NCBI GenBank assembly: GCA_013791955.1
Contig: VMSW01000010.1
Location: 124,001 to 188,000 of the forward strand
Direction: 5' to 3'
Source: Propionicimonas sp.
Lineage (GTDB): Bacteria; Actinomycetota; Actinomycetes; Propionibacteriales; Propionibacteriaceae
DNA: 64,000 bases
The position numbers and the translations under genes are program-made. Below the pieces are notes generated by a model. It ran no database searches and was not told the origin of the DNA. It worked only from the letters and a program-made list of their open reading frames with translations. Position 1 is the stretch's first letter. Each line of letters starts with the position of its first letter. Below, one piece after another: positions 23,744-32,002 of the stretch.

Positions 23744-25128
23744 TGTCTGGCCCCCGTTAAGTAGGTCGCCAGCTCGGCCGACAGCTCCGCGTCCGGATAA
23801 AAGGCGTACTGACTAGGGCTGTCACCGTGAAATGCGAGATGGGTGACGGGCCTCCCGGCCTCCATTCCGCCGGTGAGCTGGCGAATCTCGGCGATACTGC
23901 GCCGGCGAACTCCGCCGCGCCAGGTGTCGTCGACCAGTCGGACGTGGATCAACAGATGCAGGTGGTGGGCGATCTGACGATAGGCCTCATCCACAGTTAG
24001 CACCCCGCCCTGGGCCACTCGAGAGGCCAGCCGATCGATGGTGGAAGCCGACGAATGCGAGTGCGTGGTCGACAAGGTGCCAGCGCCAGCCGTCATCGCC
24101 TCGAACATCGCCCCGGCCTCGCTACCGCGCACTTCGCCCACGACTAGCCGGGAGAGGTTCTGTCGCAGCGCCTCGGGGATCAGGTCGGCGACGGTGTATT
24201 CGCCCAGCCGGCGGCCACTGACGACCTCGCCCATGCCAACGCGCGACTGCAGAGCCAGCATGTTCTTGCGATTCGGCTGCAGATGAGTGAGCAATTCGTA
24301 GTCGGTCTCCAGGGTGCCGAAACGTTCATTGTCTGGAATGGCCGCGATGAGCGCCCGCAGCAGCGTGGTCTTGCCAGCTCCCTGATCGCCGGAGATCACC
24401 ATCGATTTGCGGGCCAGTACGGCCGCGCGCAGGAAGTCGGCGACTTCGAGGGGCATCAGGCCGCCCTCGGCAAGTTCCTCCAAAGTGATGTCGGTGAGGG
24501 TGTGCTGCCGGATTGTCACCGAGGGACGGAAACTCAGGCCGAACCCAATGGCGTGCAACCGAAACCGGTCGCCCAACGCCAAGGTGAGCATCGGATGGGT
24601 GTCGTCGAACGGACGCGCGGGGCTCACTGACTCACCAAGAAAGCGAATGGCTTCGACGAGTTCCTCATCACTATCGGCCACTGGCGGACGGGTCTCGCGA
24701 TGGCCGTCGCCGAACTGCACCACCACCGAATCGCAGCCGTGAATCTCGATGTTCTCCGCCTCAGGGATCTCGAACAGCGGCTGTAGCCGTCCGTACCCGA
24801 AGATTGCGCTCTCGACCGCCTGGGCGCAGGCGTACTCGGCTTCGACCGGCCAGAGTGCCTTGCCGGTGCTGCTCAGCGCTTCGACGTGATCGCGCACGAC
24901 CCGGCGAACGATCGAACGGCCGAGCAGGCGACGATCGGCCTCGGCCAGGGGGTTGATTTCAGCGGCAGCCTGGGTGATTAACTCCGATGCCTTGCGGCGC
25001 AGCAACACCACCAACTGCCAATCCAGCTCAGGATCTTTGGCGGTAGTGCGAATCAGCTGTTCACGGGTGTGGCTTGAGCCAAACTCCGGCTGATCGGTGA
25101 ACAGATTCACCTCGGCTAGGCGACTCAT
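23740..25128 (-). CDS. tadA: CpaF/TadA family pilus assembly ATPase
   Basis: 462 residues with an N-terminal helical domain and the type II/IV secretion ATPase core: Walker A ISGDQGAGKTTLLRAL, an Asp box (FGTLETDYEL), Walker B-like LSRLVVGEVRGSEAG, and a His box (TTHSHSSAS). TadA hexamers drive Flp pilus assembly at the inner face of the membrane. All motifs are intact, so the locus should be functional. It overlaps both neighbours by 4 nt. Confidence 0.94.
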   Translation of the reverse strand: MSRLAEVNLFTDQPEFGSSHTREQLIRTTAKDPELDWQLVVLLRRKASELITQAAAEINPLAEADRRLLGRSIVRRVVRDHVEALSSTGKALWPVEAEYACAQAVESAIFGYGRLQPLFEIPEAENIEIHGCDSVVVQFGDGHRETRPPVADSDEELVEAIRFLGESVSPARPFDDTHPMLTLALGDRFRLHAIGFGLSFRPSVTIRQHTLTDITLEELAEGGLMPLEVADFLRAAVLARKSMVISGDQGAGKTTLLRALIAAIPDNERFGTLETDYELLTHLQPNRKNMLALQSRVGMGEVVSGRRLGEYTVADLIPEALRQNLSRLVVGEVRGSEAGAMFEAMTAGAGTLSTTHSHSSASTIDRLASRVAQGGVLTVDEAYRQIAHHLHLLIHVRLVDDTWRGGVRRRSIAEIRQLTGGMEAGRPVTHLAFHGDSPSQYAFYPDAELSAELATYLTGARQ

Positions 25129-25880
25129 GGTCGGGGCCCCAACAGTGCGCGGCGGTGCAGATCGCGCTCGGCCAGGCGGTGATCCAGTGCGCGGACGTCG
25201 TCGAGGTAGGAGCTGAGCTGGTGGCGGCGCCCGGGCGTCCGTCCGTGGGAATACACCTCAGCCTCCTCAGGCTTCCAGGCCAGATGTCCCCAAATCGGCA
25301 CGGAGAAGCGGCGTTGAATCTCGGTGCCGGTGTAGGGGCGCCCTGGGCCCACCAAGACCAATCCGACCCGCTCCTCTCCGACTGCTTCGATGACTTGCGG
25401 CAGGTAGAGCCGAAGTGCAGCCAGATCGGGCAAGGCGGTGCGAGTGCAGACCAGCACGCCGCTGCAGGCCGAAATTAGGCCCGCGGGCAGCCCGGTCGCG
25501 CCGAGTCGACCGGCGTCCACCAGAACCGTGCGTTGCTCGGCCTCCAGCGCGGTGGCGAGTTCCGGCCAAACGGGATTGAACAGCGAGACCATTCCGGGGT
25601 GGGTGAAGCCGGGCAGGAAGTCACTGTGCTCGCCGAGCGGCAGGGTCATCGAGGCGAGCACCAACTCCAGCGGACGACGCTCACGGTGTGCCTGCAGCAG
25701 CCCGCCGAGGCCACGGCCTTGCGGATCGGCGCCACCGAGATAGCCGGCCAGCACCGACTGGTCGGGTTCGCGGTTGGCATCCACCAGCAGGGCAGGCTCG
25801 GATCCATGGACGGCCAGCGCCACCCCCAGCGTGGTCACTCCGGGTGAGTGAGCGGCGCTGGTGAGCAGGAAGACGCTCAT
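25125..25880 (-). CDS. CpaE/TadZ-like MinD-fold protein with degenerate P-loop
   Basis: 251 residues. The N terminus (SVFLLTSAAHSPGVTTLGVALA) has the place and shape of a MinD/ParA P-loop, but the GGVGKT lysine is missing (HSPGVTT). A later strand, ALLVDANREPDQ, matches the switch region. TadZ/CpaE proteins place the Tad machine at a pole; members with lost P-loops are known as positional, non-hydrolysing forms. The next-door tadA supports the call. Confidence 0.75.
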   Translation of the reverse strand: MSVFLLTSAAHSPGVTTLGVALAVHGSEPALLVDANREPDQSVLAGYLGGADPQGRGLGGLLQAHRERRPLELVLASMTLPLGEHSDFLPGFTHPGMVSLFNPVWPELATALEAEQRTVLVDAGRLGATGLPAGLISACSGVLVCTRTALPDLAALRLYLPQVIEAVGEERVGLVLVGPGRPYTGTEIQRRFSVPIWGHLAWKPEEAEVYSHGRTPGRRHQLSSYLDDVRALDHRLAERDLHRRALLGPRP

Positions 25881-26491
25881 CGCGGAGCCTGGGGCAGCCG
25901 AATCAGGGCGAGCTGGCCGGCGGCGGCAAGCTGGGCCACCCGCTCGCCGGATTCCTCGGGCACGGTCACATCCAGCAGGGTGGAACCGTCAGCCTGGAGT
26001 TGTGGCAGCGAGGCCACGGTGGCGGCAATCGGCATCCCGCCGGGGGCAGCCGCGCCGTCGCGTCCGACTGGTATCAGGCGCACCCCGGTGCCAGCCGGCA
26101 GTGGTGAGTTGGGTAGCCGCCCGGGATCGAGCCGAAGCCCAACCCGGACGGCCCCCGCGGCTACCACCGGTTCCCCGAATGATCCTGGGCCGAGCAGCCC
26201 ACCGGCCGCCAAATCAGTGAGGGCAGTCTTGCCGACGATCTCCCCTAGCCGTTCAGCTGGCACCGTCTCCAAACCCATCGGCGGTGCCAGTGACGTGATG
26301 CCTAAATCGTCGGCGGAGATGACTTGATCTCGATAAACGCTGTGTTTGATCGTGATCACGGAAGCCGCGCTGCTCAAGTTGGCATAGAGCAGCGCGGCCC
26401 CCAACCCCCCGAGACAGATGGCCAACACTCCTGCAGCTATCCAGCCGACATTACGTCGGGCGCGGATCGCTGGACGAGTGGAATCCCCCAT
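25877..26491 (-). CDS. SAF-domain protein, CpaB/RcpC-like
   Basis: 204 residues: a cytoplasmic leader, one helix (about 16-35), then an SAF domain (VYRDQVISADDLGI and a second strand set after 75). CpaB/RcpC proteins stabilise or guide the Tad pilus across the wall. It is the first gene of the nine-gene operon. Its ATG at 26489-26491 has GGGAGA upstream; the operon promoter must lie in the AT-richer 26492-26733 gap, where I see no certain -10/-35 pair. Confidence 0.8.
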   Translation of the reverse strand: MGDSTRPAIRARRNVGWIAAGVLAICLGGLGAALLYANLSSAASVITIKHSVYRDQVISADDLGITSLAPPMGLETVPAERLGEIVGKTALTDLAAGGLLGPGSFGEPVVAAGAVRVGLRLDPGRLPNSPLPAGTGVRLIPVGRDGAAAPGGMPIAATVASLPQLQADGSTLLDVTVPEESGERVAQLAAAGQLALIRLPQAPR

Positions 26492-26733
26492 GGCCGTCTC
26501 CCTATCACCTCCCTAGCCGGACCGGGGTTAGCCGACAATCATGAGGTGATTTGGTGATGCTAGAACAGGCCGGGGGCAATTCCCAATTAGTCCAGAGAAT
26601 CTGTGGACAACACCCCTTGACTGTGGATATCTGTACGAGGTATAGGAATCGACGTTCAATTTGAATCGACACAAACCTTGCTTGACTAGGTGGGATGCTA
26701 TCCCCGTGGGCGTCCAGAATTAACTTGATCAGG

Positions 26734-26886
26734 TCAGCATCCGGGTAACCACGGGAACAGGTCGCACCAACCCAGCTCCGTTTCGGCGACAACGCTAATC
26801 TCCGCCGCGCTGGCAGTAGGCGCTACCAGCTGCTGGTTGATCACCACGAATAGCCCGGTGACTAGGGCGATAACTAGTTTTCTCAT
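26734..26886 (-). CDS. 50-residue secreted peptide precursor with a C-terminal Cys loop
   Basis: A small gene with ATG at 26884-26886. MRKLVIALVTGLFVVINQQL begins a clean Sec signal; cleavage is predicted after ASA or SAA (residue 27 or 28). The remaining 22-23 residues end in W40-C41-DLFPWLPG-C50, so a disulfide would close a ten-residue, aromatic and Pro-rich ring at the C terminus. No family known to me. It is divergent from a NarL-type two-component system and shares a dyad with it. A signalling or antimicrobial peptide is possible. The ribosome site is weak (GGCGGA, nine bases off). Confidence 0.55.
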   Translation of the reverse strand: MRKLVIALVTGLFVVINQQLVAPTASAAEISVVAETELGWCDLFPWLPGC

Positions 26887-26939
26887 ACTGGATGGTCCGC
26901 CTTGGTCGGCCCACTCTCCTGACGGGGGCAGCAAGCCTG

Positions 26940-26970
26940 GCCAGTTGGCCACAAGAATTGGCCAACTGGC
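26940..26970. promoter_or_regulatory. 12-bp inverted repeat between the peptide gene and the two-component system
   Basis: Arms GCCAGTTGGCCA (26940-26951) and TGGCCAACTGGC (26959-26970) with a 7-nt spacer. It is about 54 nt from the peptide start and 100 nt from the kinase start. The left arm recurs exactly at 28897-28908, beside the immunity-like gene. Candidate binding site for the NarL-type regulator. Confidence 0.55.
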
Positions 26971-27070
26971 TGACCAAACCACCTCTGACCACCGGATATG
27001 GGCTAAGTTCTAGCCGAAGCACATACCCCCGAGGGTGCGGGCCCTCTGCTGTTAGCAAGGAGGACGGGTG

Positions 27071-28210
27071 ATGTCGCCGTCTGAGACCAGGTTGGGTGCG
27101 CGAGCTTTCAACTTGCCGCAATCGTGGCGAGTCGAGGTCTCTCTAGCGGCCGGCCTGGCGATCCTCTCACTGGTGCTCGTGCCTGCCACCGGGCACAGCT
27201 GGATTGACCTGGTAGTCGACCTGGGCGCCTGCGCTCTGGCAGTCGTTGCCGCCAAGTGGCCTCGCGTCGGCGGTATAGCGGTGGGGTTGTACCTCGCGTT
27301 CCGGCTGGCGCTGCCTTATGAAGACAACGGCGTGCTTGGCGAGTACGCGCCGCTGTTCACCCTGCTAGGGGTGGGCATGCGTGGTGAGCGTTCGCTTCGT
27401 CTGGTCCTCACCATTTTCTATCTGCCCGTGATGTGGTGGCTGTCGTGGACGCCCGCGCGCCCGATGGTCAACTTCATGTGGGGCTTCCTGGCGTGGGTGT
27501 CGTTTGCGGCGATGGTGTGGCTTGTCGGCAACACCTACTACGCGCTCGCCGAGGCCCAAGAGCGGGCACGTACTGCCGAACTCGTCCTGCAACGCCAGGT
27601 GTTGGCCCGCGAACTGCACGACACTGTGGCGCGCTCGTTCACCAAGGTTTCGATGGTCGCCGAACGCGCCCGGCTGCGCGGCGTGGTCAGCGACCAGGAC
27701 CTCGACCAAATTAGCGAAGAGTCGGCCCGCGGCGTCGAGGAGCTTCGTTGGGTGATGAACCTGCTGCGCGACCCGTCGGTCTCGGTCGAAGCATTGTCGG
27801 CCGGCCGGACGTCGCTGGCCGGTGCCCTCACCGAAGCTCGGGATGGCCTGGCCAAGGACGGTTTCAGCACCACCGTCAGCGTTGAAGGCGACCTGAACCG
27901 ACTGCCAGCGGCGCAATCGGAAACACTGGCGGCAGTCACGGCTGAAGCGGCGGCCAACATGGTCAAACACGGCGACCCCCGCCAACCCAGCGGCATCGTG
28001 GTGCAGGTGGGTGAAGCTGATGCGGAGCTGGCTTTCATCAATGCGGCCGCCCCCGCCACCACCCCAGACGACGACGGACGGGAGCGACTGGGGTTGTGGG
28101 GCATGCGGCAGCGCCTCGGCGGGCTTGGCGGCAGCGTCCAGGCGGGTGCTGAAGACCAGCGCTGGGTCACGCGGGTTCGGTTGCCGTTGACTTCCGAGAC
28201 TGGCGGGTGA
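27071..28210 (+). CDS. NarL-type sensor histidine kinase (HisKA_3)
   Basis: 379 residues from the ATG at 27071 with AAGGAGG seven bases upstream (a GTG one codon earlier is possible). Four or five membrane helices occupy residues 18-150, with no large extracytoplasmic domain, so it probably senses within or at the membrane. The dimerisation helix has RELHDTVARSF with likely phospho-acceptor H183. HATPase boxes are EAAANMVKHG and RLGLWGMRQRLGGLGG. Overlaps the regulator by 4 nt. The adjacent secreted peptide is a possible ligand. Confidence 0.92.
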   Translation: MSPSETRLGARAFNLPQSWRVEVSLAAGLAILSLVLVPATGHSWIDLVVDLGACALAVVAAKWPRVGGIAVGLYLAFRLALPYEDNGVLGEYAPLFTLLGVGMRGERSLRLVLTIFYLPVMWWLSWTPARPMVNFMWGFLAWVSFAAMVWLVGNTYYALAEAQERARTAELVLQRQVLARELHDTVARSFTKVSMVAERARLRGVVSDQDLDQISEESARGVEELRWVMNLLRDPSVSVEALSAGRTSLAGALTEARDGLAKDGFSTTVSVEGDLNRLPAAQSETLAAVTAEAAANMVKHGDPRQPSGIVVQVGEADAELAFINAAAPATTPDDDGRERLGLWGMRQRLGGLGGSVQAGAEDQRWVTRVRLPLTSETGG

Positions 28211-28881
28211 GCACGATGGCGGGACGTCCTGACCCCGGGCGCATTCGAGTTCTGGTGGTTGATGATGACCTGATGGTGCGCGAAACCCTGATCGAATACC
28301 TCGCCAGCGCCGACGATCTGGAAGTCGTTGGCACCTGCTCTGATGGCGCCGAGGCGGTCGAGGCCGTCCGCGCCGATGCACCGGATGTGGTGCTAATGGA
28401 TCTGCGCATGCCCGAGTTGAACGGGGTTGCCGCCACCAAGGCGATCGTCGAACTGGCGCCAGCAGTGCGAGTGGTGGCCCTGACCACCTTCGATGACGAT
28501 GAGTCGATCGCCACCTTCTTCAGTGCTGGCGGAGCTGGTTATCTGCTGAAGAACACCCGGGCGGTGGCGCTGGTGGAGGCCGTCCGGGCCGCGCACAGTG
28601 GCCTGTCGGTTGTGCCGCCAAATCTGGTCAGTCGGTGGAGCCCGGCGAGGGCTCTGGCCACCCCGCCGCGGTTGTTGCCTCGCGAGCGGGAGGTGCTGAT
28701 GTTGCTCAGCCGGGGGCAGACGAACCCCGAGATCGCCAAGCAACTGTTCGTCTCGGCTTCGACGGTGAAGGTGCATGTGGCCTCGCTGATGCGCAAGCTT
28801 GGCGCCGACAACCGCACCAGCTTGGCCGCCCGGGCTCACGTGCTGGGGCTGATTACGTCCAAGGGTGACGAGACCCTTTGA
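28207..28881 (+). CDS. NarL/LuxR-family response regulator
   Basis: 224 residues. Receiver with D65 in VVLMDLRMPE, acidic D19-D21 and the KNT lysine switch. The LuxR HTH (about 158-215) reads LPREREVLMLLSRGQTNPEIA and SASTVKVHVASLMRKL. The GTG start is within the kinase stop. Likely recognises the GCCAGTTGGCCA-type sites found on both sides of the operon; that is inference from placement. Confidence 0.93.
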   Translation: MSTMAGRPDPGRIRVLVVDDDLMVRETLIEYLASADDLEVVGTCSDGAEAVEAVRADAPDVVLMDLRMPELNGVAATKAIVELAPAVRVVALTTFDDDESIATFFSAGGAGYLLKNTRAVALVEAVRAAHSGLSVVPPNLVSRWSPARALATPPRLLPREREVLMLLSRGQTNPEIAKQLFVSASTVKVHVASLMRKLGADNRTSLAARAHVLGLITSKGDETL

Positions 28882-28894
28882 TCACTAGCGGTTA

Positions 28895-28927
28895 TGGCCA
28901 GTTGGCCATGCGAAATACCTGACTGGC
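28895..28927. promoter_or_regulatory. Second GCCAGTTGGCCA site, upstream of the immunity-like gene
   Basis: TGGCCAGTTGGCCA at 28895-28908 contains a 12-bp exact match to the left arm of the dyad at 26940, followed by a partial opposite arm, ACTGGC, at 28922-28927. It lies about 30 nt before the GTG of the next gene. Confidence 0.5.
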
Positions 28928-28940
28928 CGATAGCCCCGAG

Positions 28941-29345
28941 GTGCTCCTTGCCGATGCAATGGGCATGCCTCCGTCGCCGCTCCGTTCACTCCCGGTCGAC
29001 GACGGCGGTCCAGACCGGCTTGAGGAGATTTTGGTGGACGCACATTGGTGGTCGGCGTGGGCGCCGAAGTTGACGGCTTACTCCCTGCTGATTCGGCTGC
29101 TCATTGACGAGCGGATCTCCGGCAAGGAGTTTGAGGCCCTGTTCCTGCAGCTCTATCAGGACGACCCCACTGATTGGCCCGTGCATGTGCTGGACGTACT
29201 CGAGGGCCTGTTCGCTGATGTGGACGAGCTCGGTGTTGGCCGGCTGGGCGCCGTCGCCAATCCCGGTCGCGCCGAATCCGAGTTGCGCCAGCGTGCCAAT
29301 GCCGCCTTCAGTCGCCTTTCCGAGCTGACCCCAGCCCTCACCTGA
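28941..29345 (+). CDS. Colicin-immunity-like protein (tentative)
   Basis: 134 residues, soluble and acidic. The central part, LLIDERISGKEFEALFLQL followed by DDPTDWPVHVLDVLEGLFADVDEL and an Arg-rich helix, resembles the helical colicin D immunity family found in many actinobacteria. Such proteins bind and block a tRNA-cleaving toxin, but the family also occurs alone. The start is uncertain: GTG 28941 or ATG 28959, neither with a good ribosome site. Position right behind the GCCAGTTGGCCA motif suggests co-control with the two-component system. Confidence 0.5.
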   Translation: MLLADAMGMPPSPLRSLPVDDGGPDRLEEILVDAHWWSAWAPKLTAYSLLIRLLIDERISGKEFEALFLQLYQDDPTDWPVHVLDVLEGLFADVDELGVGRLGAVANPGRAESELRQRANAAFSRLSELTPALT

Positions 29346-29364
29346 CCCCGTCCCGCCTGCGCAC

Positions 29365-29434
29365 GGGGACGGTTCCTCCGCGCAGCTCACGGGGACGGAT
29401 CTTGCCCGGCACTGCTCATATTGGAACCGTCCCC
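29365..29434. repeat. REP-like GGGGACGGTTCC element, left copy
   Basis: A 34-bp segment (29365-29398) begins GGGGACGGTTCC and is repeated perfectly in inverted orientation at 30397-30430. It extends to a matching GGAACCGTCCCC at 29423-29434, so the 70-bp unit can fold into one hairpin. The 29346-29654 gap (309 nt) otherwise shows no gene. Confidence 0.85.
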
Positions 29435-29654
29435 AATTTGAGCACCTGTCCCCACAAGAGGGCGCGTGGGAGGATCCCCTATTGCAAGGTTGGCCGCTAC
29501 CGCGCGGTGACGACCAGCGGCGGGGCGAATGGCGGTGCGGACCACTCCTGCGGGCTACTCGAAATTCCTGGGCTGGTCAGGAGTAAGGGTCGGCGGTTTT
29601 GCTGGGGGCTGTGGGGGCATTTGCATGCGGCGGAAGGCGAGCTAGGAGGCTTGG

Positions 29655-30314
29655 ATGGGTGTGGATGTTCGGTTGCGGGTGGCACGGCTGGTAGCCGCAG
29701 GCTGGCCGGAGGCGAGGCCGTACCGGCGCGACCAGTTCGGCGACTACAGCGTCTACAGGGCGCTGAACGGCGTCAATCAGCGGTGTTGGTTGTTCACCGA
29801 TGATGACGGTGAACTGCACGCGGTGTTGATCGTCGGGCTCGTGGAGGTGAAGGTCTTCGACCTGAACATCCGCTTCCGGGCCAGCAAACCGCCGCTCGCG
29901 GGGCTGGTTGAGGACGAGGTCGCTGCCTACCTGATCGATCTTGCGCGCGATCTGGACACGCCTCAGAAGATCAAGAGCCTGACCTGGGATGAAGCCACGC
30001 GCAAGTCGGCGCGGCTTGCAGAACGAGTGCCGTTCAATGCGTTGGCACGGATGCACTTCCAAGCGTGCGTGGCTTCGGGGCAGGACGTGACGGAGCGCTT
30101 GGTGGACAAGGTGTGGTTGTCGCTGGAGGATCCGTGCCAGAAGTGGCAGCTTCCTGATGTCGTCGCGCAGGAGAACGGGTGGGACGAGAACAAGCCGCTG
30201 GACTACGGCGGCAACATCCTAGGCGTCGCCCTGAACGTCGCGCTCCGGGAGCGTGATCAACTTCGGGCCGAAATTAAAGTGAGGATGGGATCGGACCAGG
30301 ATCCGGTGACCTGA
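29655..30314 (+). CDS. Unrecognised 219-residue soluble protein between inverted repeats
   Basis: 219 residues, no signal peptide or membrane helix. A beta-rich first half (WLFTDDDGELHAVLIVGLV, VEVKVFDLNIRFR) is followed by a helical second half (EATRKSARLAERVPFNALARM). GGAGG six bases before the ATG is strong. I recognise no domain. It is flanked by a perfect 34-bp inverted repeat pair about 1 kb apart, suggesting passive mobility with a REP-like element rather than a classical transposon, as no transposase is present. Confidence 0.6.
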   Translation: MGVDVRLRVARLVAAGWPEARPYRRDQFGDYSVYRALNGVNQRCWLFTDDDGELHAVLIVGLVEVKVFDLNIRFRASKPPLAGLVEDEVAAYLIDLARDLDTPQKIKSLTWDEATRKSARLAERVPFNALARMHFQACVASGQDVTERLVDKVWLSLEDPCQKWQLPDVVAQENGWDENKPLDYGGNILGVALNVALRERDQLRAEIKVRMGSDQDPVT

Positions 30315-30396
30315 TGCTCCCTCCACGCGCCGGTGAACCATCAGCAGCCCAACCGCTGCATTGGGAGGACGGCCCCTTCTTGAGCTGAGGCAAGAA

Positions 30397-30430
30397 CCGT
30401 CCCCGTGAGCTGCGCGGAGGAACCGTCCCC
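30397..30430. repeat. REP-like element, right inverted copy
   Basis: The exact reverse complement of 29365-29398, ending GGAACCGTCCCC. Together they bracket the 219-residue gene. Confidence 0.85.
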
Positions 30431-30534
30431 AAGGTAGGGGCTGGCGATCAGGCGCCGGCGGAGTTGCCGCGAAAGTCATGTAGTGACAAGATCGAAGGCT
30501 GCCCAAAAGCCATTCGATTCAAGAGAGCATTGCT

Positions 30535-31818
30535 ATGTCCACGTCCAGTCAGACCAAAGAGTTGCTAGCCAACAGCCCATACCTGGTGCTGTTGAGCGCC
30601 CGGACGCTCTCGATGCTGGGCATGGCGTTTGCTCCGGTGGCGCTGGCCTTCGGCATCTTGGCTCTACCCGGCGCGGACGCTGGCACGCTGTCGCTGGTGC
30701 TCGCGGTGCACACCTTGCCGATGGTGGTGCTGATGCTCGTTGGCGGTGTAGTCGCCGATCGTTACCCGCGCCAGGCCGTCCTGGTAACCGGGGAATGGCT
30801 GGCGGCCACCGGCTTCGCTGCGATCGGCGTGATGCTGCTCACCGGCTACGCGCCGATCTGGCTGCTCTGCGTCGCCGCTGGGGTCGCCGGCGCGGCCGGA
30901 GCGATGATCTACCCCGCCCTTTCGGGCATCATTCCCGACCTCGTACCCGAACATGTGCGTCAGAAGGGCAACGCCTGGCTGGCCATGGGCGCCTCGGCTG
31001 CTCGCCTTGGCGGCCTGGTGACCGGTGGTGCGGTGGTGGTCTGGCTCGGCGGTGGCTGGGCGATGGTGGTCGCCGGTGCGCTGTACCTGCTGGCTGGCGC
31101 GCTGTTGCTGAAGCTGCCCAGAATCACCGGCAACATCGCCGGCGAAGCTGAGCACCCAATTCGTCAGCTGATAGACGGCTGGGGCGAGTTCTCCTCCCGC
31201 CAATGGCTGTGGGTGGTGGTGGCGCAGTGGTCGCTCATGATCATGGTGCTCCAAGCAGCCCAGGGCGTGCTCGGCCCGGTCGTCGCCAAGACCGAACTCG
31301 GCGGCGCCGGGGCGTGGACGATCATCCTGATCGGCGAGGCCCTCGGCGCGATCGTCGGGGTCTGGGTCTCGATGATCTGGAAGCCGCATCGCCCGATCCT
31401 GGTGGCCACCTTGATGACTGTGACCGCCGGCGTGCCGCCGATCCTGCTGGGCCTAAGTGCGCCGCTGTGGACGGTGGTGGTCTCGATGTTCTTCCTCGGG
31501 GTCACCTTCGACCTGTTCGGCGTGCTGTGGATGACGACCATGCAGGACGAAGTGCCGCCGGAATCACTGGCCCGAGTGGCGTCCTATGACGCACTGGGCT
31601 CACTGATGCTCGGCCCGCTCGGATTGATCCTGGCCGGCCCGGCGATCCTGGCCTTCGGCGTGCACGCCTCCTTGATCGGCACCGGCATCATCTCGGTGGT
31701 GGTGACCCTGCTGGCGCTGCTGGCCCCCGAGGTGCGCCAGCTCCGTTCGAAGTCGTCCAGGCATCTAGAACTGAGCGAAGCCATCGAGGACGTGGACGCT
31801 GCATCCCCAATGATGTAA
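30535..31818 (+). CDS. MFS transporter (EmrB/MefE-like drug exporter type)
   Basis: 427 residues and 12 predicted helices. The loop 2-3 motif reads GGVVADRYPRQAVLV, and the first helix YLVLLSARTLSMLGM resembles MefE/Tet(V)-like exporters (MFS_3). Such proteins expel macrolides or unknown compounds by proton antiport. The ATG at 30535 has only a weak AGAGAG upstream. Followed by a hairpin formed by two inverted intergenic repeats. Confidence 0.88.
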   Translation: MSTSSQTKELLANSPYLVLLSARTLSMLGMAFAPVALAFGILALPGADAGTLSLVLAVHTLPMVVLMLVGGVVADRYPRQAVLVTGEWLAATGFAAIGVMLLTGYAPIWLLCVAAGVAGAAGAMIYPALSGIIPDLVPEHVRQKGNAWLAMGASAARLGGLVTGGAVVVWLGGGWAMVVAGALYLLAGALLLKLPRITGNIAGEAEHPIRQLIDGWGEFSSRQWLWVVVAQWSLMIMVLQAAQGVLGPVVAKTELGGAGAWTIILIGEALGAIVGVWVSMIWKPHRPILVATLMTVTAGVPPILLGLSAPLWTVVVSMFFLGVTFDLFGVLWMTTMQDEVPPESLARVASYDALGSLMLGPLGLILAGPAILAFGVHASLIGTGIISVVVTLLALLAPEVRQLRSKSSRHLELSEAIEDVDAASPMM

Positions 31819-31835
31819 CCGGGATGCGCACTCGG

Positions 31836-31904
31836 TTCCCTGAGCTCGTCGAAGGGCCGGAGGGTGGTCCTGCAGAAAAGAGGGCCTTCGACAGGCTCAG
31901 GGAG
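31836..31904. repeat. Inverted pair of intergenic repeats after the MFS gene
   Basis: TCCCTGAGCTCGTCGAAGG (from 31837) pairs with CCTTCGACAGGCTCAGGGA (to 31903) with two mismatches around a 24-nt loop. A probable terminator for the MFS gene. Confidence 0.82.
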
Positions 31905-32002
31905 CTGATGGCCGAAATCAAAACTGCTTGCTGGAACTCCCATCAACAGGGCCGTGGGCACTAATGTGAGGCGGCGACGCGCTGATTCGGAGGGAGAGCC
32001 GG

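Noticed and set aside
26505-26792. A 95-residue minus-strand frame upstream of the Tad operon
   Set aside because: It overlaps the 50-residue peptide gene in another frame, has no ribosome site or domain.
27365-28381. A 338-residue antisense frame opposite the NarL-type two-component system
   Set aside because: His/Gln/Arg-rich shadow of a strongly supported coding pair.
29402-29803. A 133-residue plus-strand frame near the REP-like element
   Set aside because: Starts in the repeat and overlaps the 219-residue gene out of frame; no ribosome site.
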